A stretch of 64,000 nucleotides of DNA from Candidatus Terraquivivens tengchongensis (GCA_023268355.1 JALNJK010000002.1:248001-312000), one strand, 5' to 3'; shown: positions 34,116 through 43,079, counted from the stretch's first letter. Translations and numbers: made by a program. Notes: generated from the sequence alone by a model not told the origin.

Positions 34116-35285
34116 CTACATTAAACCTATTCGCTCGGCTATTAGCTGCGATAGGTCGATAACGCGCTTACCATTTTGCATCGTGGTGGCCGTTTGGGCG
34201 AGTGTTTGAACACATGTAGGACATGCTGAGACAATTACTTCAACATTTGTGGATGCTAACATCCCATACCTCCTTTGAGCAATGCTTTCAGCTAGAGATG
34301 GGTTGACCGCTTTCAGGAGGCCTCCGGAACCACAACATATCGATTCTCTTCCAAAATACTCAGGCTCTACGAATGTATCTGTAACACTTTGTAAGACTAC
34401 TCGTGGCTCTCGGATGATGCCGGATATTCTTCCGAGCTCACAGGGGTCATGATAGGTTAGTGTTATGTCTGACTTAGGAACCACAAGCCTTCCAGAAGTT
34501 ATGTAGGTGCTAAGAAGTTGGCTGGAATGCAACACCTCAAACTTGGGTTTTTTCCCTAAAAGTCTCGGGTATTCATGTTTAAGCGCTAGGTAGCAACCTG
34601 GACAACCTGTCACAACCCTCTTTGCACCTGTGGATTCTATCATCTCGACGTTGTGGAACGCCAAGACCCTGGCCTCTCTAATAGCACCAGAGAGGACTAG
34701 TGGATGACCACAGCACCACTCATCTTTCAACAACGTCCAATCTTCGTTTACATAATTTAAGAGTGACGAAACCGCTTGCGCAATTGACTGAACCCTGCCG
34801 GAGAATGACGTTATACAACCAACAAAATAGACAACTTCTGCCGAATCCTTAAAGTTTACATCAGCACCAGTATAAGTAACCCAGTCCATTCTTGATGTAT
34901 TATCCATCATGTAAATGTTCTTTGACTGCTTTACTGTTTCGGATAGCTTGATAATGCTCTCAGGTACAATCCCGAGCTCATACAATACTTCCCTAACTTT
35001 TGACCATATTTCCAGCAAATCGACCTCTACGTGACAGACTTCTTTGCATAGTCCACAAAACGTGCAGTTAAAAAACCTCATAGAAAGTGGTTTTCCGAGC
35101 TTATGTATCTTTTGCTCGTCCAATCTACTATTGTTTCCTAAAATTTCTTTAAGGGTGAACATTTTACCCCTCGGTGATGTAGACTCCCATCCCAAAAAGT
35201 AGTAAACAGGGCACTTCTTCACACAATAACCACACTGGGCACATGCGAAGATATCTTCCAGCTGTAATTTTGGGATGATGAACAT
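34116..35285 (-). CDS. HdrD/GlcF-like iron-sulfur oxidoreductase, module A
   Basis: A 389-residue protein with two N-terminal 4Fe-4S sites (CAQCGYCVKKC at residues 15-25; CTFCGLCKEVC at 74-84) and two complete CCG domains. CCG domain 1 has VGC, EWCCGHPL and GCPGC; domain 2 has HDPCELGR, ICCGSGG and ACPTC. CCG domains hold the noncubane clusters that reduce disulfides in HdrB/HdrD. It starts one base after the GlcD-like gene ends and so belongs to a GcvH-GlcD-HdrD operon. Annotations such as GlcF or lactate-utilisation subunit are possible, but a lipoyl-disulfide substrate is suggested by context. Confidence 0.85.
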   Translation of the reverse strand: MFIIPKLQLEDIFACAQCGYCVKKCPVYYFLGWESTSPRGKMFTLKEILGNNSRLDEQKIHKLGKPLSMRFFNCTFCGLCKEVCHVEVDLLEIWSKVREVLYELGIVPESIIKLSETVKQSKNIYMMDNTSRMDWVTYTGADVNFKDSAEVVYFVGCITSFSGRVQSIAQAVSSLLNYVNEDWTLLKDEWCCGHPLVLSGAIREARVLAFHNVEMIESTGAKRVVTGCPGCYLALKHEYPRLLGKKPKFEVLHSSQLLSTYITSGRLVVPKSDITLTYHDPCELGRISGIIREPRVVLQSVTDTFVEPEYFGRESICCGSGGLLKAVNPSLAESIAQRRYGMLASTNVEVIVSACPTCVQTLAQTATTMQNGKRVIDLSQLIAERIGLM

Positions 35286-35286
35286 C

Positions 35287-36714
35287 TCAAATCACCTTCC
35301 TTAAAACCCAAACACCATCCATAAATGTGCTGTAGAGCTTTCCAGGAAGAGGAAGACCTAGCATGACCTCAGCACCTATCGTTTTACCCGGGTTTAGTAA
35401 GTTCTGTGAATCTAACGTGCTTTTCATACGTTCAAGCTCCCTTTTTTTCTCCGGCTCTGCAATCTCCATAAAGGGAAAGTTCCATAATCCGTAACCGTAG
35501 GGTCTGCCTCCAACCTTTATGGCTACATCAAGTACTTTTTTCGCTATAGCTGCGCTCATAAGGTATCTGATAGGTTTTCTTTCGTCACAAAGGAAAAGTG
35601 GGAACATTAAGGCCTCGTCTTTCGATATAAACATGACTTCGACCTCTACATCTAAATGCGCTTGATTACCTAACTGCCAACAGTACCTCACCATGTCCAA
35701 TATCTTGTGTACTGGTATTATGAACTCGTTGCCTAAGATACTCGGTCCCCATTTCTTGATTCTTAAAGTATAAAATCTTTCTTCCCATTCACGTCTTGCT
35801 TCATCTTCCGGGACAAGATACCCTCGGTATCGGTTTACGATACTGTCCAATTTAAGGTACTGCTCATAAACGTCACGTCTATTATCATTAAAGCATCCAA
35901 AGAAATATGCATCGGATTCAACGTAATCCTTTGTTCTAACGAATCCGAAAGTCCTTAGGACAAGAGAATGTGGTCTTGTTAATCTCAAGACCTCTTGAGC
36001 CGCCATCAACGCGTTAGCAAAATTGCTAAAGTTTGCCATAAATGGCATTTCCGCCTCGTTCTTCGGGACCATCTTCAAAGTTAACTCAGTGAATACACAT
36101 AAAATTCCCTCAGACCCGAAGAGTTGTGATAAACTAGGATCGCTGTTATCATCAACTACAATGACCCTTCCATCTGGAAGGACAGCAGTTACCTTGACAA
36201 CATTTTTAACGAATGGGCCGTACTTAAGAGAACCATAACCTATCCCACCAGTGGCTGCCCAACCGCCAACAGTTGAACTTAACGCACTTGAAGGGTAAGT
36301 CGGTAGTTCCCAACACGTCTTTCGTAAAAAACGTATAACATCTTCCCATACGACTCCACATTCAACGGTCAGCAGCCCATTTTTCTCATCTAAATGAATT
36401 ATCCTGTTAAGCCCCGTTAAGTCTAAAATTATGCCACCCTTTACAGGCACTGTGCCCCCGAACCCCCATGTGGCGCTACCCCGAGGTATGACAGGGATCT
36501 TGTACTCATTCGCCAACTTCATAATCTCTGTTACGTGTTCTGTACTCTTTGGTCGTACTATTACATCAGGGGTTGTATTGAAGAGTAGTTTTACAAACTT
36601 GGGCAGGGCCGCGAAGTCATGGGCATAAACGAGCTTTTCAAGCGAATCTACAGAAACGTACTCCTGTCCTAGCCTGTTAATAAGTTCGCTTAAAAATTTG
36701 TCAGATGTAGTCAT
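35287..36714 (-). CDS. GlcD-like FAD-binding oxidoreductase
   Basis: A 475-residue FAD-linked oxidase of the glycolate/D-lactate dehydrogenase type. The PCMH-type FAD-binding domain is visible as VIVRPKSTEHVTEIMKLANE, PVIPRGSATWGFGG and TVGGWAATGGIGYGSLKYG (about residues 50-165); the C-terminal cap ends with NLLNPGKTIG. It would oxidise a 2-hydroxy acid or similar donor and pass electrons to the HdrD-like partner. It sits between a GcvH-like gene (15 bp upstream) and the HdrD-like gene (1 bp downstream). Substrate is unknown. Confidence 0.85.
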   Translation of the reverse strand: MTTSDKFLSELINRLGQEYVSVDSLEKLVYAHDFAALPKFVKLLFNTTPDVIVRPKSTEHVTEIMKLANEYKIPVIPRGSATWGFGGTVPVKGGIILDLTGLNRIIHLDEKNGLLTVECGVVWEDVIRFLRKTCWELPTYPSSALSSTVGGWAATGGIGYGSLKYGPFVKNVVKVTAVLPDGRVIVVDDNSDPSLSQLFGSEGILCVFTELTLKMVPKNEAEMPFMANFSNFANALMAAQEVLRLTRPHSLVLRTFGFVRTKDYVESDAYFFGCFNDNRRDVYEQYLKLDSIVNRYRGYLVPEDEARREWEERFYTLRIKKWGPSILGNEFIIPVHKILDMVRYCWQLGNQAHLDVEVEVMFISKDEALMFPLFLCDERKPIRYLMSAAIAKKVLDVAIKVGGRPYGYGLWNFPFMEIAEPEKKRELERMKSTLDSQNLLNPGKTIGAEVMLGLPLPGKLYSTFMDGVWVLRKVI

Positions 36715-36729
36715 AGTAGTTCGGACAGT

Positions 36730-37131
36730 CTATTTCGTCAATTCGCTAAAGTACTTTATATCCTCTTCATAATTAATTGGTCTAAACACGGCGATCCAGC
36801 CTTCACCATAGGGGTCCTCGTTTATGAGTTCAGGCTTCTCCCTCAGTTTCTCGTTAACCTCGACTATCCATCCGGATACTGGGCTTCTTAGAAGCATCAC
36901 GCGCATACCATGCTCGACGGAGCCGAAAGGATACCCCCTAGTAACCAGACGGCCCCTCGGAAGAACCCTAACGAACTCTATCATGCCTACGAACTCTACA
37001 ACATCTCTCACAAGACCAACGCGTACAACTATTTCAGAACCATCCTCTGTTTGCTCAAGCCTAGCCCACATCCCCTGAGTAACTTTTGATACAAACGTTT
37101 TTCCTACGAATGCAGAAACGGATATTGCCAT
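36730..37131 (-). CDS. GcvH-like protein lacking the lipoyl lysine (copy B)
   Basis: A 133-residue H-protein-like domain. The C-terminal half is well conserved (SPVSGWIVEVNE, INEDPYGEGW) but the lipoyl-lysine position is Met76 in VEHGMRV, aligned by the fixed eight-residue distance to SPVSG. It therefore cannot be lipoylated at the usual site. It leads the GlcD-HdrD operon. The ATG at 37131 has GGAGGTGG about ten bases upstream. It may be a structural or regulatory subunit that docks like the lipoyl carrier. Confidence 0.8.
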   Translation of the reverse strand: MAISVSAFVGKTFVSKVTQGMWARLEQTEDGSEIVVRVGLVRDVVEFVGMIEFVRVLPRGRLVTRGYPFGSVEHGMRVMLLRSPVSGWIVEVNEKLREKPELINEDPYGEGWIAVFRPINYEEDIKYFSELTK

Positions 37132-37157
37132 CTACTAATACCACCTCCAAACATGTT

Positions 37158-37184
37158 TTATTCATAATGCAATATTATTCATGA
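37158..37184. promoter_or_regulatory. Tandem TTATTCATRA motifs between divergent copy-B operon and regulator 2
   Basis: TTATTCATAA (37158-37167) and TTATTCATGA (37175-37184) are repeated with a 17-bp period in the 131-bp gap shared by the GcvH-B/GlcD/HdrD operon and the second AbrB/PhoU gene. The same decamer is half of the palindrome at 43091-43104. A regulator binding site is inferred. Confidence 0.45.
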
Positions 37185-37262
37185 CGTATTGTTTCATATG
37201 TTAGACAAATGTTACGTATACGTTATACATAAATAGCTAGACGTAATCCCCTTTTTATAGAA

Positions 37263-38354
37263 TTGAGCACGCAAAATAGCCACCTGCATAACCGCACGTT
37301 AAGAAAGGTAATGAAACTTGGCCGGTCAGCATTATGTATCACGCTACCAAAAGCTTGGACCGATGCCGTTGGGATAAAGGAGAATGATTACTTAGCCGTA
37401 AGACAGACTGGTGATTCGTTGGAGTTAAGCAAAGTTGAGCGGGAAGGGGTCGTTGGACCACCGGTTTGCATAATAAATATGGACGCATGCGTAGAGCCCA
37501 ATTCTATCACTAGAGTTTTGATAGGAGCATATATAGCTGGTCATGATACGATTTGGCTACAATCCAGAAGACCGTTCACGCAGAAACAGATTGAGGAAAT
37601 TAATGCGATAACAAGGAAACTCATTGGAATCCACATTACAGATAGTTCTGAAAACATCATAATTATTCAGAATCTCTCAAATCCCGTTAGGCCGTCCATG
37701 GACAGCTCCATCAGGAGGTTTCATAGCCTTGTAGTGGATATGCTTGACAGTGCTGTAAGCATGTTGTCAAGTGGTAACCAAGACATGGTTAAGCGTATTA
37801 TGAGCATAGGCGAAGAATGTGATAGACTTTATTGGTTAACGGTAAGGCAGCTTATAAGAGCAATCAACGACCCAAGTGTACGGGAGGCCCTTGGGATAAA
37901 GTCAACTCTATGGCTGCTTGGAAACAGGCTGGTCTTACTTTTGCTTAAGAGGGCTGTCAACTTGTGCGAATCAATTACTCTTTCAACATACGAAATATTC
38001 ACGAACGGATGCGGGATTGAGAAGCGTATCATAGATTGGTGCACCGATTTTTGCGCAATGCTGAAACATGCATCTCAAAATGCAATAGACTCTTTATTAT
38101 TAAGGGATCTTTTGCTGGCAAATAAGACAATAACCCAAATCAATGATTTAGTTGGAGAGAAGATAGGAAGTGGTGAAAAGTTAGCCAGTAATAGTAAATC
38201 ATTTAGACACTGTCTCTTTCGAATAATATGTTCTCTTAAGGAAATTAGTGTATGTTATCGTCAGATTGCAGAAGTAGCGATAAACAGATCGCTAGAGGAA
38301 TCTGGAAAATTCGTTACTATTGAATGTACTCCTAGGGACTCAGGCAAAAGTTAA
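37263..38354 (+). CDS. AbrB/SpoVT-PhoU family regulator, copy 2
   Basis: A 363-residue paralogue of the protein at 32000-33073, with the same AbrB-like start (TLRKVMKLGRSALCITLPKAW) and PhoU-like helical core (MDSSIRRFHSL, ECDRLYWLTVRQLI, EVAINRSLEESGKFV). It is divergent from the copy-B GcvH operon and convergent with HdrD-B, ending two bases before the latter's stop. The start is TTG at 37263. Placement suggests a local regulator of the HdrD/GcvH modules, with the TTATTCATRA motifs as candidate sites. Confidence 0.78.
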   Translation: MSTQNSHLHNRTLRKVMKLGRSALCITLPKAWTDAVGIKENDYLAVRQTGDSLELSKVEREGVVGPPVCIINMDACVEPNSITRVLIGAYIAGHDTIWLQSRRPFTQKQIEEINAITRKLIGIHITDSSENIIIIQNLSNPVRPSMDSSIRRFHSLVVDMLDSAVSMLSSGNQDMVKRIMSIGEECDRLYWLTVRQLIRAINDPSVREALGIKSTLWLLGNRLVLLLLKRAVNLCESITLSTYEIFTNGCGIEKRIIDWCTDFCAMLKHASQNAIDSLLLRDLLLANKTITQINDLVGEKIGSGEKLASNSKSFRHCLFRIICSLKEISVCYRQIAEVAINRSLEESGKFVTIECTPRDSGKS

Positions 38355-38356
38355 AT

Positions 38357-39592
38357 TTATAACATGTTATTCTGCTTGGCAATCAACTGACTTATGTCTA
38401 ATATCTTAAGCTTTTCATCAATTTTTGATGCGACGGATGTAAAGGCTTGTATACACGTTGGACATGCTGATAGTATGTACTCGGACCCTGTGTCCTTCAA
38501 AATCTTCAACCTTTGAATGGCAAGCCGCATTGAAAGTTCTGGGTTCAATGCTTTCAGCATACCGCCAGAACCACAGCATATGCCTTCTATACCGTGACCA
38601 TATGGTTCAATAAACTCTTGGGTTATTTGCTTAATGACCTTCCTAGGTTCTTCAATAACTCCTCCAAGCCTGCCTAACTCGCAGGGATCGTGGTACGTAA
38701 CTCTAGCTTCTAGGGTCGGTACCTTTAATTTACCGTCAGCCATGTACCTGCTGAGCAGTTCAGTAAAATGGAGTACTTCAAAGTCAAACTCGTGACCTAG
38801 TAGCTTTGGCCATTCATGTTTTATGGCAAGGTAACAACCTGGACAACCCGTAACGACAGTCTTAGCACCGATAGATGCTAACTGCTTTAGATTATGTCTT
38901 ATCAAATTTACAGCCTTTCTAATCCCACCACTCACCGCGAGCGGATGACCACAGCAAGCCTCGTCCTTCAAAAGTGTCCAGTCTTCACCCACATAGTTCA
39001 GTATTGAAGTTATGGCTGCAGATATGTCCTGCGCCCTACCCTGATAGGATGAGATACAACCAACAAAATACACGACGTTAGCGCTGTCTTTAACATTAAC
39101 ATCTACTCCCGTGTATAGTGACCAGTTGGTTCTTGCGGAGTTATCGACACCAAATACGTTCTTTGTCTCGTTAATCATACGATGGAGGTTATTCAAGAAT
39201 TCAACAGCACAATGGAAGTTACTAAAAACATCCACGAAGTATTCCCTCATGGATGTTATGAGCGCTGGAGTCTCTATACCGATTGGGCAGAACACGCTAC
39301 ACCTGCCACATAGCGAACAGTTTAGGAAGAGAGCATCGGCCAGCTCCCATATCTCTTCGTCTGAGGGAGACTTTAATCCAAAAAGCTTTGCCTTCAGGCT
39401 ATGGTCTTTACGAACCAAAGACCTAAATCGTCTGATCAGCCCACCGCAGCTGGTGGGAAAATCTAATGGATGTGGATTAGAATTCAAGAGCCTGTATAAC
39501 GAGCACTCTTCCCTACATATCTCGCACCTAACGCAGCCATCAAGCTCGATCATCTGCTTAACGCTTAACGGCAAACTTCTAGTTTTTGTCAT
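38357..39592 (-). CDS. HdrD-like iron-sulfur oxidoreductase, module B
   Basis: A 411-residue relative of the module A protein, with two 4Fe-4S motifs (CVRCEICREEC near residue 20; CSLCGRCSVFCP near residue 92) and two full CCG domains (VGC/EACCGHPL/GCPGC and HDPCELGR/ICCGSGG/ACPTC). It has an insert between the two Fe-S motifs not present in module A. It follows the membrane protein gene by 3 bp, so it is probably anchored to it, like HdrD on HdrE. Confidence 0.85.
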   Translation of the reverse strand: MTKTRSLPLSVKQMIELDGCVRCEICREECSLYRLLNSNPHPLDFPTSCGGLIRRFRSLVRKDHSLKAKLFGLKSPSDEEIWELADALFLNCSLCGRCSVFCPIGIETPALITSMREYFVDVFSNFHCAVEFLNNLHRMINETKNVFGVDNSARTNWSLYTGVDVNVKDSANVVYFVGCISSYQGRAQDISAAITSILNYVGEDWTLLKDEACCGHPLAVSGGIRKAVNLIRHNLKQLASIGAKTVVTGCPGCYLAIKHEWPKLLGHEFDFEVLHFTELLSRYMADGKLKVPTLEARVTYHDPCELGRLGGVIEEPRKVIKQITQEFIEPYGHGIEGICCGSGGMLKALNPELSMRLAIQRLKILKDTGSEYILSACPTCIQAFTSVASKIDEKLKILDISQLIAKQNNML

Positions 39593-39595
39593 GTC

Positions 39596-40441
39596 CTACT
39601 TCACACTCCTTACAGTTTTAGGTATAGAGTTAACCAACATGGCCATAGGACCGGCGAATGCATGCCAGAGCCTGCCCGAGTGAGGTATGGCGCCCACAAA
39701 AACGCCAAGGAAGAATCCAGAAGTTGGCCAGAGAACATTGTAGAGCAACTCGATTTGTGTAGGGTTTAGACCTGCCATGAGTTGGGCTATGCCGTAAGCT
39801 ACGAACATGAACTTACCCGAATCTGGAAAGCCAAATTTCACGATCGTTGCAGCCTCAGCCATGTACCTAAAGAGGAACCATATAACGGGCATGAAAAGAC
39901 CAACGGCGTCTTCTTTCGTGCCAAACATAAACTTCTTCTTGACAAACCTTCTATATATCGCAAGCCCCTCGGCGAAGAACAACACGATGAACATCGAGAG
40001 ATTGTCAATCAGAAGGAAGGATGCCCAAATTAATGGTAGCTCGGTACCTAACTCATGGAATATGTAGCCAGGAAAGAAAGGTGACCTAAAAAATTCTACC
40101 ATAAGTTCTTGAACGTTCGAAACACCTGTTGCTATATCCGCGGCTATGTGGTTCGAAAGTATTAACAAAACGTAAAAAGAAACAAAGGACGCTTTTTCCA
40201 GCCCCCTCAGTCGTTCATACTTGTAGAGTCTGTACTGACCGAAGACCTTAACTAAGAATGCTTTGATAATGGCCGCTAAGGAACGAGGTGTTAGGATAGT
40301 TAACAATGCCTTCTTAATTGTCCCGATAGCGTTTTCTGTTCCGAGAAACCATATTCTGATATTCCATAGAGCCCCGACGATTAAGGAAATCGTTCCGATT
40401 AGAAAGAATGTTGATGCAAAAAATATTGCATCCGGTACCAT
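39596..40441 (-). CDS. Membrane protein, HdrE/NarI-like cytochrome b partner, module B
   Basis: A 281-residue protein with about five to six predicted membrane helices (first at about residues 5-27). Histidines in or near helices (SNHIAAD, FHELGTELP, IPHSGRLWHAF) could ligate haem b. The last helix ends with HAFAGPMAMLVN, resembling the NarI/HdrE/DsrM group. It lies between a lysine-less GcvH-like gene and an HdrD-like gene, suggesting a membrane-bound disulfide reductase that exchanges electrons with a quinone. Family membership is less clear than for the module C protein. Confidence 0.65.
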   Translation of the reverse strand: MVPDAIFFASTFFLIGTISLIVGALWNIRIWFLGTENAIGTIKKALLTILTPRSLAAIIKAFLVKVFGQYRLYKYERLRGLEKASFVSFYVLLILSNHIAADIATGVSNVQELMVEFFRSPFFPGYIFHELGTELPLIWASFLLIDNLSMFIVLFFAEGLAIYRRFVKKKFMFGTKEDAVGLFMPVIWFLFRYMAEAATIVKFGFPDSGKFMFVAYGIAQLMAGLNPTQIELLYNVLWPTSGFFLGVFVGAIPHSGRLWHAFAGPMAMLVNSIPKTVRSVK

Positions 40442-40476
40442 ATGTTCCCCACCGTAGGGGCATCTTCGTCTTGTCT

Positions 40477-40845
40477 TCAGAGTAATGCATCTAATTCTTC
40501 AACATTGCTCGGTTTCAGAATGGCTATCCAACCTTTACCGTAAGGGTCCTCGTTTATCAGCTGCGGGTTTTTAATGACCTCTTCGTTTACTTCGACTATC
40601 GAACCCGTGATGGGACTACGCAGTATGAGTATCTTTCTTCCATGTTCTATCGACCCGAACGGGTATCCTCTGTTAACACATCTGCCTTTTGGTAAGGCTC
40701 TGAAGGCATCTATCTGCCCTATCGTCTTGATGACATCCTCTTTCAGGCCTATCTTCACTAGTGCTGTCGGAGAATTATACTCAACCTTGATCCAGAAATG
40801 GTCGTATGTTAACAGCTGTTCCTTAAGTATGCTTTTCTCTGACAT
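40477..40845 (-). CDS. GcvH-like protein lacking the lipoyl lysine (copy C)
   Basis: A 122-residue H-protein-like domain, closest in pattern to copy B (RGYPFGSIEHG). The lipoyl-lysine position is Arg70 in EHGRKIL; a lysine follows at position 71, one place off, so modification there is possible but would be unusual. The C-terminal SPITGSIVEVNE and NEDPYGKGW are kept. The ATG at 40845 has GAGGTGA upstream. It heads an operon with the membrane protein and HdrD-B. Confidence 0.8.
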   Translation of the reverse strand: MSEKSILKEQLLTYDHFWIKVEYNSPTALVKIGLKEDVIKTIGQIDAFRALPKGRCVNRGYPFGSIEHGRKILILRSPITGSIVEVNEEVIKNPQLINEDPYGKGWIAILKPSNVEELDALL

Positions 40846-40923
40846 GTCTGCTCACCTCAAAGGTTATAATAATATAGCGAGGTATAACCTACGTCGTATA
40901 AAGACTTAGCATGTTATGCTGAT

Positions 40924-40932
40924 TTATGCATG
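40924..40932. promoter_or_regulatory. TTATGCATG motif upstream of the module B operon
   Basis: TTATGCATG occurs in the 141-bp gap 40846-40986 before the GcvH-C operon, followed by a TATA-like GTATATATC. The identical 9-mer recurs at 43080-43088, beside the palindrome upstream of module C. It differs by one base from the TTATTCATG core seen at 37175 and 43091. Confidence 0.35.
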
Positions 40933-40986
40933 TATATATCAGTTTAACAGGTGGATATAAGTACCCCAAATAAATGTTTTGAAGAC

Positions 40987-42204
40987 TTACATCAAACCGA
41001 GCCGTCTAGCAAACAGCTCTACTACGTCTAAAACCTGTATCTTTGCGCCGACCTTTTTTGTCCCGTCCATTAGCGTTATTTTGCAAGCTGGACACGCAGA
41101 GGTAAGGATTTCGGCCTCAAGAGCCTTGGCTTGTTTCACTCTCTTTTCGGCTATGTTTAGCCTTAGCTCATCATTCACTGCTTGGAGGATGCCTCCGCCT
41201 CCACAGCAACGCACATCTCTCCTGTTCTCGGGCATCTCCTTGAAGGAAGTTGTTACAGTATTGATCACACGTCTTGGTTCGTCTATCACGCCGCTGAGCC
41301 TTGCAAGCTCACATGGGTCGTGGTAGGTTACGAGGGTGCTGTCTCTTTCTATTCCTTTGAGGGATATGCGCTCCTTTCTGATGTATAGGTCAAGCAATTC
41401 CATGAGATGCATGACGTTAAACCTTAGGGCCCTGCCTATTAATGAAGGATACTTTTGCTTAATGACCCTCGCGCATCCTGGACATGCTGATACTACCAAC
41501 CTCGCACCTAAGTTCTCTATCGCCCTGACGTTGTGCTCAGCCATCTTCTTAGCACCTTCTTCATCTCCTATCATGAGTAGTGGAGCGCCACAGCACCACT
41601 CATCCTCACCAAGGAGCGTCCAGCTTACCCCTGCATGGTTTAAGGTCAGAGATGTGGCATATGCTATGTCTTGTGCGACGGCCTTAAACGAAGATGTACA
41701 TCCTACAAAATACACAATGTCAGAAGGTTCGTTTATCTTAACGTTATCAAGGCCTAAGTAATCAACCCACATCGCCCTCGCATCGTTTCCTACACCATAG
41801 GCATTGTATGTGCTAAGTATGAACTTGTCAACTTCCTTAAGTACGGGCGGGTGTTTATTGAAGTTATAAACGATCTTTCTAAATAGTTCCCAAAGTTTGT
41901 CCGTTTGTATTCCGAACGGACATACGGCCATACATCTACCACAAAGGGCGCATTCGTAAACGCTTTTAATGTGATTCTCAATTTCATTCAACTTACCTGC
42001 TCTTAATCGATAAAACGTAAACCATGAACTTGCACCACCCTTTATCATCTTAAGCATAACTGAAACCCTGCCACCTGGCATTGTCTGCGGCTTTTTCAGA
42101 ACGTCATATACTGGGCAGTATTCTGCGCAGTGAGCACACCTTACACACGTCTCGAGTTGCAGCATGGTAAACGGTGATACTTCTTTAAGCATCTCTAGCT
42201 TCAT
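40987..42204 (-). CDS. HdrD-like iron-sulfur oxidoreductase, module C
   Basis: A 405-residue protein with two 4Fe-4S motifs (CVRCAHCAEYCP near residue 20; CALCGRCMAVCP near residue 85) and two complete CCG domains (VGC/EWCCGAPL/ACPGC; HDPCELAR/RCCGGGG/ACPAC). It is more distant from modules A and B. Its start overlaps the end of the NarI-like gene by 4 bp, giving an HdrE-HdrD pair of the kind that in methanogens reduces CoM-S-S-CoB with membrane electrons. The true disulfide here is unknown. Confidence 0.87.
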   Translation of the reverse strand: MKLEMLKEVSPFTMLQLETCVRCAHCAEYCPVYDVLKKPQTMPGGRVSVMLKMIKGGASSWFTFYRLRAGKLNEIENHIKSVYECALCGRCMAVCPFGIQTDKLWELFRKIVYNFNKHPPVLKEVDKFILSTYNAYGVGNDARAMWVDYLGLDNVKINEPSDIVYFVGCTSSFKAVAQDIAYATSLTLNHAGVSWTLLGEDEWCCGAPLLMIGDEEGAKKMAEHNVRAIENLGARLVVSACPGCARVIKQKYPSLIGRALRFNVMHLMELLDLYIRKERISLKGIERDSTLVTYHDPCELARLSGVIDEPRRVINTVTTSFKEMPENRRDVRCCGGGGILQAVNDELRLNIAEKRVKQAKALEAEILTSACPACKITLMDGTKKVGAKIQVLDVVELFARRLGLM

Positions 42205-42971
42205 GTTTTCATACCTCCGTAAAGCCTACCATGCCTAATGCTGTAAGCGAGAACTGTAAAGGGTGATGCTATTATATGAAACAGCTTACTGAACGGCATA
42301 TACATTATCAGAATCTGAGCCGCAATTCCATGCACGGCAAGCCAAATTAACGATGGTGTTTCCTTAAGTTGCATCACTATGCCCGGTGATATTTCAAGTG
42401 CAAAGGGTTCATGAATGTAAGGAGATACACGCATCATGTTTCCAGCGAGAAATACTATGATCAAAATAACAAGTAAAAAGTAATCATCAAAGCCGGATAT
42501 GCTTCTCACTGACCTATCAACTACCCTCCTCACCAACAGCAGACTAAAACCGCCGAGCACGACCCAGCCGAGATAAAATGGCAAATCCCTCGTCAAAAAT
42601 TGCTCGGATGCTACCCATGCAAACCATGATGCTGACCAGACCCCAATAGGCCTCAGATGTCCAAATAATATCAAAAACAACGAAATATGTGCAGAGAAAG
42701 ACATAAGCCAGAGTACAAAAGATTTAATGTTGGGTTTTATGAAACGACCCTGAAACAGTAGCAAATATATAAACTGTCCTATCATAAGCCCTACGGACCC
42801 TGCAGAAATCGATGTTTTGGAATACGACCCCGTCTTATGATATGGCGCCGTTGAGAACCACGTGTATAGCTTCAAAGAAATGCCGAGCAAAAATACTGTA
42901 TAGGTAACCCATGGTAGTGTTCCAAAGATAAAGTTTACCAATAATGTTAAACTTGTATCCAAGCGCATCAC
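42201..42971 (-). CDS. NarI/HdrE-like cytochrome b membrane subunit, module C
   Basis: A 256-residue membrane protein with about six predicted helices. Likely haem ligands are His in FSAHISLFLILFGHLR (about residues 93-108) and in AVHGIAAQ and SKLFHIIASP near the C-terminus, the pattern of respiratory nitrate reductase gamma, DsrM and HdrE. It would pass electrons between menaquinone and the HdrD-like partner. The 157-bp upstream gap (42972-43128) contains the palindrome at 43091. Confidence 0.83.
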   Translation of the reverse strand: MMRLDTSLTLLVNFIFGTLPWVTYTVFLLGISLKLYTWFSTAPYHKTGSYSKTSISAGSVGLMIGQFIYLLLFQGRFIKPNIKSFVLWLMSFSAHISLFLILFGHLRPIGVWSASWFAWVASEQFLTRDLPFYLGWVVLGGFSLLLVRRVVDRSVRSISGFDDYFLLVILIIVFLAGNMMRVSPYIHEPFALEISPGIVMQLKETPSLIWLAVHGIAAQILIMYMPFSKLFHIIASPFTVLAYSIRHGRLYGGMKT

Positions 42972-43079
42972 CCGTTATTTCGTATAGTCGCCTTAACTTG
43001 TTCTAGTTTGTATATATCTTAATAACTCATATAATAATTTTTGCCTTTACAAGTTAGCAGCATTTGTGTCATAATAAAG

